A DNA stretch of 35,692 bases from Solirubrobacteraceae bacterium (GCA_019683665.1 JADGIB010000002.1:1-35692), one strand, 5' to 3'; counted from the stretch's first letter, positions 14,119 to 23,137 are shown. Translations and numbers: made by a program. Notes: generated from the letters alone by a model not told the origin.

Positions 14119-14891
14119 CGCTGGCACCCCGGACACCAGAACGTCGTGCGGTTGTCGTCGCCCATCCCGCGCGCGGCGATCGGCGTGCCGCAGCGCGGGC
14201 ACGGCCGGCCGGCGCGGTCGTAGACCTGGACGTCGCGGGCCGCGAACCCGTCGAGCGCGGAGCGCTGCATCCGCGGGCGGGTCGCGCGGACGATCGCCAG
14301 CGCCTCCTCGTCGCTCACCCGCCCGGTCGGGCGCCACGGGTCGATCCCGGCCGCGAAGCAGCCCTCGGCCTTCCACAGGTTCCCGATCCCGGCGATCGTC
14401 CGCTGGTCCAGGAGCGCGTCGCCGATCGGGCGGGTCGGGTCGTCGGCGCGCAGCCGGGCCAGGAAGCCGCGCTCGTCGAGCTCGGGGGCGAGGATGTCGG
14501 GGCCGAGGCGGGCGATGCGCGGGTCGGTGCGGGTGCGCGCCTCGGTCATCAGCTCGAGGACCGGCCCGTCGAACTGGACCGCCTCGCCGCCGCGGGCGCG
14601 CGCGACGAGCCAGGCCCGCCGCGGCGCGCGGCGCCATCGCTCACCGGCCGCGTACACGCCCCACGCGCCGGTCATCCGCAGGTGCGAGTGGATGACGAGG
14701 CCGCCCTCGAAGCGGACGAACAGGTGCTTGCCGTACGGGTCGACCGACGTGACCGCCTGCCCGGCCAGCCGCTGCGGCCAGCGGTCGCCGCGCAGGCGCG
14801 GGTGCGGCGTGAGCAGCTCGTCGGGCACGGTGCCCTGCAGGAGCGGGCGCAGCCGGTTGGCCGCGTGGTGGATGGTGTCGCCCTCGGGCAT
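14115..14891 (-). CDS. nei: Endonuclease VIII/Fpg-family DNA glycosylase (Nei-like)
   Basis: 258-residue bifunctional glycosylase/AP lyase that excises oxidised bases. The N-terminus [11 protein letters not shown] supplies the catalytic Pro2 and Glu3; conserved Lys55 lies in YGKHLFVRF; an H2TH region covers about 130-190 ([23 protein letters not shown]). The C-terminal zinc finger is CPRCG...CPGC (spacing C-x2-C-x16-C-x2-C). MPEGDT followed by a hydrophobic residue and His favours the Nei branch over Fpg/MutM, which usually starts MPELPE. It follows lhr by 26 bases and overlaps the GDPD gene. The lhr-nei adjacency is conserved in Mycobacterium (Rv3296-Rv3297). TACCCT at 14904-14909 lies 12 bases upstream and GGCGGGGA near the ATG, so an extra internal promoter is possible. 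Confidence 0.92.
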   Translation of the reverse strand: MPEGDTIHHAANRLRPLLQGTVPDELLTPHPRLRGDRWPQRLAGQAVTSVDPYGKHLFVRFEGGLVIHSHLRMTGAWGVYAAGERWRRAPRRAWLVARARGGEAVQFDGPVLELMTEARTRTDPRIARLGPDILAPELDERGFLARLRADDPTRPIGDALLDQRTIAGIGNLWKAEGCFAAGIDPWRPTGRVSDEEALAIVRATRPRMQRSALDGFAARDVQVYDRAGRPCPRCGTPIAARGMGDDNRTTFWCPGCQR

Positions 14892-14917
14892 TCCCCGCCG
14901 CCGAGGGTACGCGGCGG

Positions 14918-17900
14918 CTACGCGCTCAGGGTGAGCCGGCGCGGCCCCGGCCGGAAGCCGAGCTCGATGAGGACCGGCTCCATCTCGCTGCCGACGACCG
15001 GCTCGCCGTCGACCTTCTCCAGCGACAGGCGCCCGCCGCGGCCGGCGCGGACGAAGTCGGCCAGCGCCTCCAGGGCGGGCCGCACGCGCGGGTCGTCGCG
15101 GTCGGTGAGGATCTGCAGGCCGCGCCCGCCCTTCTCGACGAACACGACCGGCTCCGCGCCGGCGAGGACGACGTAGGCGCCGCGGACGCGGCGGGCGCGC
15201 GGCGCGCTCTCGCCGTCGCGGCGCGGCCACGGCAGCGCCGCCCCGTACGGCTGGGCGGGGTCGGTGGCGGCGAGCACGAGCGGGGCCGCCTCCTCGGCCT
15301 GGCGCTGGGCCCGCAGCCGCTCGACCGCGCCCGGCAGCGCGAACTGGGCGCCGCCGAGGCCCTCGACGAAGTAGCCGCGCCGGCAGACGCCGAGCGTCTC
15401 GAGGTTCGAGAGCGCGTCGTAGAGCGTCGAGAAGCCGCCGGGGATCCCCTCGGCCAGGACCTGCTCGCGGGTGACGATCCCGTAGCGCTCGAGCAGCAGC
15501 TCGGCCAGCGTGCGCCGCCACGCGCCCGGCTCGGGCCGGGTGCGGAAGATCGTCGAGGTCAGCGACCAGCGGCCCTGGACGGTCGGGGCGGCGCCGCGGC
15601 GGCGGGCGCCGAAGCGCCGGGCGGCGGCCCGCGTCGGCTGGGCGGCCCGCTGGGCGCGGGCGAGCGTGAGGCGCGGCGCGCGCAGCGGCGCCCAGGCGTC
15701 GTTCGTCACCTCGCCGGACCAGACGAGGTCCCACAGCGCCTCCTGGACCTCCTCGGGCGCGAACGGCAGGTCGGCGAGCAGGTCGGTGAAGAAGCAGGGC
15801 GCGGCGGCGATCCGCTCGCGCACGGCGACGTGGACGGGCTCGCCGGGGCCGGCCGGCTCGGCGAGGCGCTCCCACCCGCCGGGCGGGCCGATCGCCTCGG
15901 CGTCCTCGCGGAAGTAGAGGGCGACCTTCCCGGTCGTGCGCCCGAGCGACCCGGCGCCGACCCAGACGATCTCCCCGGCCGCGCACAGCTGGTCCATCCA
16001 GGCGGGCGAGTAGGCGCCGACGCGGCGGGGCAGCACGTCGCGCTCCCACACCTCGGCGGGCAGCGCGAGCCCCTGGAGCGGGACGAGCGCCTCGCGCAGC
16101 CGGTCGACGCCGGCGCCGGCGGCCGGGTGGCGGTCGACGCCCTGCCAGGAGGGCAGGAAGGCGGCGAGCTCGCGCTGGTCGGCCGGCTCGATCTCCCGGC
16201 GCAGGACGGCGAGCGACGCGCGCCGCAGCCGCCGCAGCACCTCGGGGTCGCACCACTCGCGCTCGGTGCCGCCGGGGCGCAGCTCGCCGCGGACGAGCTC
16301 GCCGCGCGCCTCGAGCTCGCGCAGGGCCGGCTCGACGTCGACCCGGTAGCGGGCGCGCAGCTCGGCCGTCGTGAACGGGCCGTGGGTGCGCGCCCAGCGG
16401 GCGACGAGCGTGCGCAGCGCGTGCTCGACGTCGGCGGTGAACGCGGCCGGCAGCCCGCCGGGCGGGACGACGCCGAGCGCGTCGCGGTAGAGCCCGGCGT
16501 CGTCGGCGGCGATCCAGCGCTCCTCGCCGCCGACGCGGACGCGCACGGCGCGCCGCTCGCCCTCGAGCGCCTCGAGCATCGCGGCCGCGTCGAGGTCGGG
16601 CAGGACGCGCTCGCGCACCTCGGCGTCGGTGAGGTCGCCGACGCGGCGCAGGACGTCGGCGAGCGCGTCGCGCGAGGCCGCCCGCGTCCGCGGCGAGCGG
16701 TGCTGGAGGTCGTCCTCGACCTGGGCCAGCGCGCCGGCGTCGATGAGGTCGCGCAGCTCCTCCTGGCCGAGCAGCTCGCGCAGGAGGTCGCGGTCGAGCG
16801 AGAGCGCGGCCGCCCGCCGCTCGGCGTTCGGCGTGTCGCCCTCGTACATGTACGTCGCGACGTAGTCGAACAGCAGCGACGACGCGTACGGCGAGGCGGT
16901 CGGCGTCTCGACCTCGACGAGCGACAGCTCGCGGCGATGCAGCGCGGTCAGCAGCTCGACGAGGCCGGGCAGGTCGAGGACGTCGCGCAGGCACTCGCGG
17001 TACGTCTCGAGGACGATCGGGAAGTCGGCGTAGCGCTTGGCCACCTCCAGCAGCGACTGCGCCTTCAGCCGCTGCTGCCACAGCGGGGTGCGCCGGCCCG
17101 GGCGGGCGCGCGGGATGAGCAGCGCCCGGCCCGCGTTCTCGCGGAAGCGGGCGCCGAACAGGGCCGACGCCCCGAGCTCGGCGACGACGAGGTCCTCGAT
17201 CTCGTCGGGCTCGACGAGGACGAGCTCGGCGCTCGGCGGCTCGTCGGCGTCGGGGAGGTGGACGATGATCCCGTCGTCGGACCAGATCGCGTCCGACTCC
17301 AGCCCGTACACGTCGCGGATGCGGGCGCTCAGCGCCAGCGACCAGGCGGCGTGGACCCGCCCGCCGTAGGGGGACAGGACGCACAGGCGCCAGTCGCCGA
17401 TCTCGTCGCGGAAGCGCTCGACGACGATCGTGCGGTCGCTGGGGACGACCCGGGTCGCGGCCTGCTGCTCGCGCAGGAAGTCGAGGAGGTTCTTCGCCGC
17501 GAGCGGGTCGAGGTCGTAGTCGCGCTCGAGCACCTCGGCGGGCTGGTCGACGGCCCAGCGCGCGAAGGCGCCGATCTCGATCCCCAGCTCCTTCGGGCGC
17601 CCGACGCCGTCGCCCCGCCAGAACGGCACCGCGGCCGGGACCCCGGGGGCGGGGGTGACGACGACGCGGTCGCGCTGGATCTCCTCGATCCGCCACGACG
17701 AGGCGCCGAGCAGGAACGTCTGGCCGGGGCGCGCCTCGTAGACCATCTCCTCGTCGAGCTCGCCGACCCGGCGCCCGTCGGGGAGCGTGACCGCGTAGAG
17801 CCCCCGGTCGGGGATCGTGCCCGCGTTCGTGATCGCGAGCTGGCGGGCGCCGCGGCGGGCGCGGATCGTCCCGCCGACGCGGTCCCAGACGATCCGGGGG

Positions 17901-19312
17901 CGCAGCTCGCCGAACTCGGCCGACGGGTAGCGGCCGTCGAGCATGTCGAGGACGTTCTCCAACAGGGTGCGCGGCAGCTCCGCGTACGAGTGGGTGCGGG
18001 TGACGAGCGCGTGGAGGTCGTCGACGGCGACCGGCTCGTCCTCGGGGGCGGAGGCGGCGATCGCGACGATCTGCTGCGCGAGGACGTCGAGCGCGTTGCG
18101 CGGCACGACGGTCGGCTCGATCCGCCCCTCGCGCATGAGCTTCGCGACGACCGCGCACTCGAGCAGGTCGCTGCGGAACTTCGGGAAGATCCGGCCCTTG
18201 CTGACGTCGCCGACGTTGTGGCCGGCGCGGCCGATGCGCTGCAGGCCGCGGGCGACGGACTTCGGCGACTCGACCTGGAGGACGAGGTCGACGGCGCCCA
18301 TGTCGATCCCGAGCTCCAGCGACGAGGTCGCCACCAGGCACGGCAGCTCGCCCGCCTTCAGCATCTCCTCGACGACCGTCCGCTCCTCGCGCGCGAGCGA
18401 GCCGTGGTGGGCGCGGGCGAGGTCCTCGCCGGCGAGCTCGTTGAGGCGCAGGGCGAGGCGCTCGGCGCCGCGGCGGTTGTTGACGAAGATGATCGTCGAG
18501 CGGTGCGCCCGGACGAGCTCCAGCAGCTGCGGGTACATCGCCGGCCAGATCGAGCGGCGGGTCGCCTCCTGGCCGGTGCCGTCGAGCGGGTCGAGGACGA
18601 CGCCGGCGTCCGGCTCGACCATCGACTCGACCGGCACCTGGATCCTCAGGTCCAGCGGCTTGCGGACCCCGGCGTCGATGACCCGGCAGGTGCGCCGCGG
18701 CCCGACGAGGAAGCGGCCGATCTCCTCGAGCGGGCTCTGCGTCGCGCTCAGCCCGATCCGCTGGACGGACTCGCGGTCGGAGGCCGCCTCCAGGCGCTCG
18801 AGCGTGAGCGCGAGGTGCGCGCCGCGCTTCGTCGAGGCGACGGCGTGGATCTCGTCGACGATGACCGCCTCGACGGCGCGCAGCATCTCCCGCGCCTGCG
18901 AGGTGAGGATGAGGTAGAGCGACTCGGGGGTCGTGATGAGGATGTCCGGCGGGTGGCGGCGCATCGCCGCGCGCTCGCGCTGCGGCGTGTCCCCGGTGCG
19001 CAGCCCGACGCGCAGGTCGGCCCCGATCCCGCGCAGCGGCGCGCGCAGGTTGCGCTCGACGTCGTAGGAGAGCGCCTTCAGCGGCGAGACGTAGACGAGC
19101 CGGGTGGCGCCGGGGTTCGGCTCCTGGGCGAGCCTGTCCAGGCCCCACAGGAACGCGGCGAGCGTCTTGCCCGAGCCGGTCGGCGCCGACAGCAGCACGT
19201 GCTCGCCCGACGCGATCGCCGGCCACGCCTGTGCCTGCGCGGGGGTCGGCGCCTCGAACGCCGCGGCGAACCACTCGCGGACCCGGGGGGAGAAGTGGGC
19301 GAGCGCGTCCAC
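14918..19312 (-). CDS. lhr: Lhr-family ATP-dependent helicase
   Basis: 1464-residue superfamily 2 helicase, the long Lhr type that translocates 3' to 5' on single-stranded DNA and unwinds RNA:DNA or DNA duplexes. Core motifs are Q-like PTPAQAQAW (22-30), Walker A APTGSGKT (43-50), DEIH (153-156), SATQ (189-192) and motif VI QRIGRAGH (358-365). After the Lhr core (winged helix and beta-barrel, to about 850) comes the long C-terminal region typical of full-length bacterial Lhr, which tetramerises in mycobacteria and E. coli. The total length compares with about 1510-1540 in those species. The GTG start at 19312 is chosen because TACCCT ends six bases upstream. It is followed by nei and preceded by udgB, indicating a DNA-repair role. 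Confidence 0.95.
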   Translation of the reverse strand: MDALAHFSPRVREWFAAAFEAPTPAQAQAWPAIASGEHVLLSAPTGSGKTLAAFLWGLDRLAQEPNPGATRLVYVSPLKALSYDVERNLRAPLRGIGADLRVGLRTGDTPQRERAAMRRHPPDILITTPESLYLILTSQAREMLRAVEAVIVDEIHAVASTKRGAHLALTLERLEAASDRESVQRIGLSATQSPLEEIGRFLVGPRRTCRVIDAGVRKPLDLRIQVPVESMVEPDAGVVLDPLDGTGQEATRRSIWPAMYPQLLELVRAHRSTIIFVNNRRGAERLALRLNELAGEDLARAHHGSLAREERTVVEEMLKAGELPCLVATSSLELGIDMGAVDLVLQVESPKSVARGLQRIGRAGHNVGDVSKGRIFPKFRSDLLECAVVAKLMREGRIEPTVVPRNALDVLAQQIVAIAASAPEDEPVAVDDLHALVTRTHSYAELPRTLLENVLDMLDGRYPSAEFGELRPRIVWDRVGGTIRARRGARQLAITNAGTIPDRGLYAVTLPDGRRVGELDEEMVYEARPGQTFLLGASSWRIEEIQRDRVVVTPAPGVPAAVPFWRGDGVGRPKELGIEIGAFARWAVDQPAEVLERDYDLDPLAAKNLLDFLREQQAATRVVPSDRTIVVERFRDEIGDWRLCVLSPYGGRVHAAWSLALSARIRDVYGLESDAIWSDDGIIVHLPDADEPPSAELVLVEPDEIEDLVVAELGASALFGARFRENAGRALLIPRARPGRRTPLWQQRLKAQSLLEVAKRYADFPIVLETYRECLRDVLDLPGLVELLTALHRRELSLVEVETPTASPYASSLLFDYVATYMYEGDTPNAERRAAALSLDRDLLRELLGQEELRDLIDAGALAQVEDDLQHRSPRTRAASRDALADVLRRVGDLTDAEVRERVLPDLDAAAMLEALEGERRAVRVRVGGEERWIAADDAGLYRDALGVVPPGGLPAAFTADVEHALRTLVARWARTHGPFTTAELRARYRVDVEPALRELEARGELVRGELRPGGTEREWCDPEVLRRLRRASLAVLRREIEPADQRELAAFLPSWQGVDRHPAAGAGVDRLREALVPLQGLALPAEVWERDVLPRRVGAYSPAWMDQLCAAGEIVWVGAGSLGRTTGKVALYFREDAEAIGPPGGWERLAEPAGPGEPVHVAVRERIAAAPCFFTDLLADLPFAPEEVQEALWDLVWSGEVTNDAWAPLRAPRLTLARAQRAAQPTRAAARRFGARRRGAAPTVQGRWSLTSTIFRTRPEPGAWRRTLAELLLERYGIVTREQVLAEGIPGGFSTLYDALSNLETLGVCRRGYFVEGLGGAQFALPGAVERLRAQRQAEEAAPLVLAATDPAQPYGAALPWPRRDGESAPRARRVRGAYVVLAGAEPVVFVEKGGRGLQILTDRDDPRVRPALEALADFVRAGRGGRLSLEKVDGEPVVGSEMEPVLIELGFRPGPRRLTLSA

Positions 19313-19318
19313 GACCCA

Positions 19319-19324
19319 AGGGTA
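19319..19324 (-). promoter_or_regulatory. Putative -10 element of lhr
   Basis: TACCCT on the minus strand, six bases before the GTG start, within the 49-bp gap after the glycosylase gene. It allows a leaderless lhr-nei-GDPD transcript independent of the upstream tetR-udgB pair. Confidence 0.5.
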
Positions 19325-19361
19325 CGCCCGGGCCGCCCCGGTCCTCGGGGCGGCTCGCGGG

Positions 19362-20120
19362 TCACGCGCACCCGCCGGGCCCGGCCGCGCACGGCGCGGG
19401 CCTGCCGGACGCCGAGCGCCTCGCGATCGCGCGCGCCCGCGCGAACACCGCGTCGGTCATCTCCTCGGTGAGCACGCCGGTGAACGTGTTCTGCTGGGAG
19501 ACGTGGTAGCAGCCGAGCAGCGTGCGGCCGGCGACCTCGACCTCGGCGCCGTGGGCGAAGCGCGGCTTGGGCCGCACCGGGCCGAGGATGCGCAGCGCCG
19601 CGTCCCAGGCGAACGCGCCGAGGCAGACGATCACCCGCACGTTCGGCAGCAGCGCCAGCTCCTCGCGGGCGAACGGCAGGCAGCGGTCGCGCTCGTCGGG
19701 CGTCGGCTTGTTCGCCGGCGGCGCGCAGCGCACCGCGGCGGCGATCCACATGTCGCGCAGGCGCAGCCCGTCGTCGACCGACACCGACGTCGGCTGGTTG
19801 GCGAAGCCGGTGCGGTGCAGCGACGCGTACAGCCAGTCGCCGGAGCGGTCGCCGGTGAACACGCGCCCGGTGCGGTTCGCGCCGTGGGCGGCGGGCGCCA
19901 GCCCGAGCACGAGCACGCGCGCCTGCGGGTCGCCGAAGCCGGGCACCGGCCGCCCCCAGTACGTCCAGTCGGCGAACGCGGCCCGCTTGACCCGCGCCAC
20001 CTCCTCGCGCCACGCGACGAGGCGCGGGCAGGCGCGGCATGCGACGATCCGCGCCTCGAGCTCGGCCAGCGACGCCGCGGGGGCGGGCGCGGCCGGCGGG
20101 TCCGCCGGGGCGCCCGCCAT
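19362..20120 (-). CDS. udgB: Family 5 uracil-DNA glycosylase (UdgB)
   Basis: 252-residue iron-sulfur uracil-DNA glycosylase that removes uracil (and often hypoxanthine or xanthine) from DNA. Motif A reads [14 protein letters not shown] (73-86). Family 5 lacks the polar catalytic residue present as GEAPG in family 4, and this Ala-for-Glu signature assigns the subfamily. The second motif is [10 protein letters not shown] (206-215). Four Cys (28, 31, 132 and 147) suit a 4Fe-4S cluster, and [15 protein letters not shown] (51-65) is a family landmark. The ATG at 20120 shares one base with the TetR stop; a GTG three bases earlier would give a four-base overlap, so coupling holds either way. It lies directly upstream of lhr and nei, completing a base-excision cluster. 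Confidence 0.92.
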   Translation of the reverse strand: MAGAPADPPAAPAPAASLAELEARIVACRACPRLVAWREEVARVKRAAFADWTYWGRPVPGFGDPQARVLVLGLAPAAHGANRTGRVFTGDRSGDWLYASLHRTGFANQPTSVSVDDGLRLRDMWIAAAVRCAPPANKPTPDERDRCLPFAREELALLPNVRVIVCLGAFAWDAALRILGPVRPKPRFAHGAEVEVAGRTLLGCYHVSQQNTFTGVLTEEMTDAVFARARAIARRSASGRPAPCAAGPGGCA

Positions 20121-20755
20121 CACTGCGGCTCGCGGAGCAGCCCGAGCGCGAGGCGCTCGATCACCGGCTCCAGGTCCATCAGCGACGGCGGGATCCCGAG
20201 GCGCAGCTGCCGGGAGGCGAGCTCGACGACCGCGCCGACGATCGCGTGCGCGTCGTGCTCTTGGAAGCGCCGCGTCCCGTGGCGCCGGTGGGCGGTCGCG
20301 TTCTCGGCGTCGATGAGCGACGCGAAGTGCTCGAGCATCGCGTCGCGGCGCTCGACCGCCCGCGGCCCGGCCCCGATGATCTCCACGAGCAGCGTCTGGG
20401 CGCGGTCGGGGTGCTCGGCCAGCGTCTCCAGGAACGCCCGCCCGCCGGCGCGGATCTGCGCGCCCGGCTCCTCCGGCACCTGGCTCGTCGCCTTCGCCAT
20501 CCGCTCGGCCAGCAGCGCGGCGGACGCGTCGAAGACGGCGATGATCGCGTCCTCCTTGTTCGTGAAGTGCTCGTAGAAGGTCGCCTTCGACATGCCGGCC
20601 TCGCGCGCGATCGCCTCGGCCGTCGCCTTCGCGTAGCCCTCGCGCGCGAAGACCGCCGCCGCCGCGTTCAGCAGCCGCTCGCGCTGGACCTCGAGGCGCA
20701 CCTCGAGCGGCGGGGCGTGGCGCCCGCGCGGGATCGGGACCGGCGAGGAGGACAC
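20120..20755 (-). CDS. TetR-family transcriptional regulator
   Basis: 211-residue TetR repressor. The N-terminal helix-turn-helix is at about 30-66 ([41 protein letters not shown]), with the FYxHFxxKEDA ending typical of the family. The C-terminal ligand domain (70-211) cannot be assigned a ligand. I chose GTG 20755 rather than longer in-frame starts because TACACT lies nine bases upstream and upstream codons would run through the divergent promoter. It is coupled to the uracil-DNA glycosylase and could regulate the repair genes or the divergent lipoprotein; a TetR over udgB-lhr-nei would be unusual, since such genes are normally SOS- or PafBC-controlled. Confidence 0.88.
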   Translation of the reverse strand: MSSSPVPIPRGRHAPPLEVRLEVQRERLLNAAAAVFAREGYAKATAEAIAREAGMSKATFYEHFTNKEDAIIAVFDASAALLAERMAKATSQVPEEPGAQIRAGGRAFLETLAEHPDRAQTLLVEIIGAGPRAVERRDAMLEHFASLIDAENATAHRRHGTRRFQEHDAHAIVGAVVELASRQLRLGIPPSLMDLEPVIERLALGLLREPQ

Positions 20756-20764
20756 GGCGTCCCG

Positions 20765-20770
20765 AGTGTA
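20765..20770 (-). promoter_or_regulatory. Putative -10 element of the tetR gene
   Basis: TACACT on the minus strand, nine bases before the GTG start. It is 21 bp from the divergent -10 element at 20792, so one TetR dimer could cover both promoters. Confidence 0.55.
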
Positions 20771-20791
20771 GGGCGGCGCGACCCGATCGAA

Positions 20792-20797
20792 TACGCT
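20792..20797 (+). promoter_or_regulatory. Putative -10 element of the lipoprotein gene
   Basis: TACGCT, seven bases before the GTG start at 20805, with no Shine-Dalgarno sequence; leaderless spacing. Confidence 0.55.
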
Positions 20798-20804
20798 GCG
20801 GGCC

Positions 20805-21221
20805 GTGCGCACCGCCGTCCTCGCCTCCGCCGCCGCCGTGGCCGCGCTCGTCGCGGGCTGCGCCGGCCAGCAGACCTCGAACAACGCCGACGACTACAGC
20901 GGCGAGCAGAAGGCCGTCGCCCAGGTGATCGACGACCTCGCCGAGGCGGGCATGAAGGGCGAGGCCGGCGACATCTGCAACACGCTCTTCACCTCCGAGC
21001 TGGCCGACGCCCTCAACCAGGACAACCGCAACTGCCGGGACGCGGTCTCCGACCAGCTCGAGGACGCCAGCAGCTTCAGCCTCGACGTCGAGCGCATCGA
21101 GGTCTCGGGCGACACGGCGACCGCCGTCGTCCGCTCGGACTTCGACGGCACCGAGGAGCCGCGCACGCTCCGCTTCCAGAAGGTCAACGACACCTGGCGG
21201 ATCGCCGGCCTCGGCGGCTGA
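20805..21221 (+). CDS. Putative lipoprotein of unknown function
   Basis: 138-residue exported lipoprotein. Signal peptide [19 protein letters not shown] ends in a lipobox (V-A-G-Cys19), so Cys19 should be lipidated and the protein anchored outside the membrane. The mature part (about 30-138) has a helix-rich start ([38 protein letters not shown]) and then strands ending [16 protein letters not shown]. That is the layout of small NTF2-like/DUF4878-type lipoproteins, possibly ligand-binding or protective. Two Cys (about 66 and 84) may pair. The start is GTG with TACGCT seven bases upstream. It diverges from TetR, which may control it, and converges on rmlB with a hairpin between. Confidence 0.75.
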   Translation: MRTAVLASAAAVAALVAGCAGQQTSNNADDYSGEQKAVAQVIDDLAEAGMKGEAGDICNTLFTSELADALNQDNRNCRDAVSDQLEDASSFSLDVERIEVSGDTATAVVRSDFDGTEEPRTLRFQKVNDTWRIAGLGG

Positions 21222-21243
21222 GCGGCGCGGCCCCGCGCGCCGC
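21222..21243. terminator. Hairpin between convergent lipoprotein and rmlB genes
   Basis: GCGGCGCG (21222-21229) pairs with CGCGCCGC (21236-21243) around a six-base loop, filling nearly all of the 27-bp gap between the two stop codons. No T tract; probably a bidirectional terminator. Confidence 0.5.
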
Positions 21244-21248
21244 GCCCG

Positions 21249-22244
21249 CTACGACAGCCTGCGCCCGTACTGGCGCTCGTAATACTCGCGGTACTCGCCG
21301 GAGCGGATCGGCTCCCACCAGTCCCGGCGCTCGCGGTACCACTGGACGGTCCGCTCCAGGCCCTCCTCGAAGCGCACCTGCGCCTCCCAGCCGAGCGCGC
21401 GGATCTTCTCCGACGCGAGGCTGTAGCGGCGGTCGTGGCCCGGGCGGTCGGCGACGTACTCGATGATCGACGGGTCGGCGCCGGTCAGCTCGACGATCCG
21501 CTTGACGACCTCGATGTTCGGGCACTCGTCGGGGCCGCCGACGTTGTAGACCTCGCCCGGCGTCCCGTGCGCGAGGACGTGGCCGATGCCGCGGCCGAAG
21601 TCCTCGACGTAGAGCCAGTTGCGCACCTGCATCCCGTCGCCGTAGACCGGCAGCGGGTCGCCGTGCAGGGCGTTGAGGATCATCAGCGGGATGAGCTTCT
21701 CCGGGTACTGGTACGGCCCGTAGTTGTTCGACCCGCGGCAGATGAGCGCCGGCAGCCCGTAGGTGTGGAAGTAGCTGAGGACGAGGAGGTCCGCCCCCGC
21801 CTTCGACGCGCTGTACGGGCTGGACGGGACGATCGGCGACTCCTCGGTGAACGAGCCGACCTCGATCGAGCCGTAGACCTCGTCGGTCGAGATCTGCACG
21901 TAGCGCTCGACCTCGTGGCGGCGCGCCGCCTCCAGCAGCTGGTACGTGCCCTGGCCGTTGGTCGTGATGAACGCGTCCGGCTCGGCGATCGAGCGGTCGA
22001 CGTGCGTCTCGGCCGCGAAGTTCACGATCGCGTCGACGCCGTCGCCGATCGCCTCGTCGACCGCCTCGCGGTCGGCGATGTCGCCGACGACGAGCGGCAC
22101 CTCGGGCAGGTCGGCCAGGTTCTCGCGCCGGCCCGCGTACGTGAGCTTGTCGAGCACGACGACCTCGTCGCCGTGGTCGCGCACGCGCAGGCGCACGAAG
22201 TTGGAGCCGATGAAGCCGGCCCCGCCGCAGACGAGCAGCCTCAT
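21249..22244 (-). CDS. rmlB: dTDP-glucose 4,6-dehydratase RmlB
   Basis: 331-residue extended SDR enzyme converting dTDP-glucose to dTDP-4-keto-6-deoxyglucose, second step of dTDP-L-rhamnose synthesis. Visible are the NAD motif GGAGFIGS (7-14), NFAAETHVDRS, the catalytic STDEVYG with Thr120, Asp121 and Glu122 (the Asp-Glu pair diagnostic of dehydratases), and YSASK with Tyr144 and Lys148. Length is slightly short of the usual 330-360 but complete. The ATG overlaps the rmlD stop by four bases (ATGA). It is last in the minus-strand rml run, and rhamnose is a likely component of the cell-wall or surface glycan. Confidence 0.95.
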   Translation of the reverse strand: MRLLVCGGAGFIGSNFVRLRVRDHGDEVVVLDKLTYAGRRENLADLPEVPLVVGDIADREAVDEAIGDGVDAIVNFAAETHVDRSIAEPDAFITTNGQGTYQLLEAARRHEVERYVQISTDEVYGSIEVGSFTEESPIVPSSPYSASKAGADLLVLSYFHTYGLPALICRGSNNYGPYQYPEKLIPLMILNALHGDPLPVYGDGMQVRNWLYVEDFGRGIGHVLAHGTPGEVYNVGGPDECPNIEVVKRIVELTGADPSIIEYVADRPGHDRRYSLASEKIRALGWEAQVRFEEGLERTVQWYRERRDWWEPIRSGEYREYYERQYGRRLS

Positions 22245-23092
22245 CTCGGGGATCCCACCTTTCTCTCGCTCAGATGCGCGCGCACGCCCTCCGGCCACGG
22301 CGGCAGGAGGATCGGGTCGTTCCGCTCGGTGCCCAGCACGCTGTAGGCCGGGCGCGGGGCCGGGCGCTTGAACGCCTCGCTCGTGGTCGGCAGCACGCGG
22401 CACGACACGCCCGCCTGGTCGAACACCTCGATCGCCAGCTCGTTCCACGAGCACGAGCCCTGGGCGGCGAGGTGGTGGATGCCGTCGTCGTCCGGCCGCT
22501 CGGCCAGCTCGATCAGCGCCTCGGCCAGGTGGCCGGTCCACGTCGGGCAGCCGACCTGGTCGGTGACGACGCTGACCTCGTCGCGCTCCTCCGCCAGGCG
22601 CAGCATCGTGTCGACGAAGTTCGGGCCGCCGACCCCGAACAGCCACGCCGTGCGCGCGATCGCGTGGCGCGGGGTCGCGTCGGCGACGAGCTCCTCGCCG
22701 CGCAGCTTGCTCAGCCCGTACACGGACTGCGGGTCGACCGGGTCGGACTCGACCCACGGCTCGTCGTGCTCGCCGTTGAAGACGTAGTCGGTCGAGACGT
22801 GGACGATCCGCGCCCCGATGGCGGCGACCGCGCGGGCGACGTTCCCGGCGCCGGTCGCGTTGACCGCCATCGCCAGGTCGCGCTCGTGCTCGGCGTCGTC
22901 GACCTTCGTGTACGCGGCGCAGTTGATGACGACCTCCGGCTCGGCCGCCTCGACGACGCGCGCGCAGGCGTCCGCGTCGGTGATGTCGAGCCGCTCGCGG
23001 TCGCAGGCGATCACGTCGTGGCCGAGCGCGCGGGCGCGCGCGCAGACGCGATGGCCGAGCATCCCGCCGGCCCCGGTCACGAGCAGCCGCAT
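22241..23092 (-). CDS. rmlD: dTDP-4-dehydrorhamnose reductase RmlD
   Basis: 283-residue SDR enzyme reducing dTDP-4-keto-L-rhamnose to dTDP-L-rhamnose, the last step. Motifs: Rossmann start VTGAGGMLG (5-13), NCAAYTKVDDAE (57-68), STDYVFNG (100-107), and YxxxK with Tyr125 and Lys129. The segment VTDQVGCPTWTGHLAEAL is typical. It sits between rmlA and rmlB. The gene for the 3,5-epimerase RmlC, which makes its substrate, is not here. An 85-bp gap with a large palindrome separates it from rmlA, and only a weak GGTGG precedes the ATG, so translation may depend on the upstream message. Confidence 0.94.
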   Translation of the reverse strand: MRLLVTGAGGMLGHRVCARARALGHDVIACDRERLDITDADACARVVEAAEPEVVINCAAYTKVDDAEHERDLAMAVNATGAGNVARAVAAIGARIVHVSTDYVFNGEHDEPWVESDPVDPQSVYGLSKLRGEELVADATPRHAIARTAWLFGVGGPNFVDTMLRLAEERDEVSVVTDQVGCPTWTGHLAEALIELAERPDDDGIHHLAAQGSCSWNELAIEVFDQAGVSCRVLPTTSEAFKRPAPRPAYSVLGTERNDPILLPPWPEGVRAHLSERKVGSPR

Positions 23093-23117
23093 CAGAGACC
23101 ACCCACGGGGGCCCGCC

Positions 23118-23137
23118 TCCGGTGGCCGGCCACCGGA
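23118..23137. repeat. 20-bp perfect palindrome between rmlA and rmlD
   Basis: Twenty bases identical to their reverse complement, centred on GCCGGC. In RNA on the minus strand the stem can extend by three further pairs including one G-T wobble. It begins 26 bases before the rmlD ATG and lies 40 bases past the rmlA stop. No T run follows, so it is not a classic terminator. It may be an operator, an RNA-processing or stability hairpin tuning rmlA against rmlDB, or a repetitive extragenic palindrome. Confidence 0.75.

Noticed and set aside
15830-19471. A 1213-residue open frame on the plus strand opposite lhr
   Set aside because: It is the complement of the helicase gene; composition is Asp/Arg/Leu/Val monotony with no domain. 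Lhr motifs on the minus strand are unambiguous.
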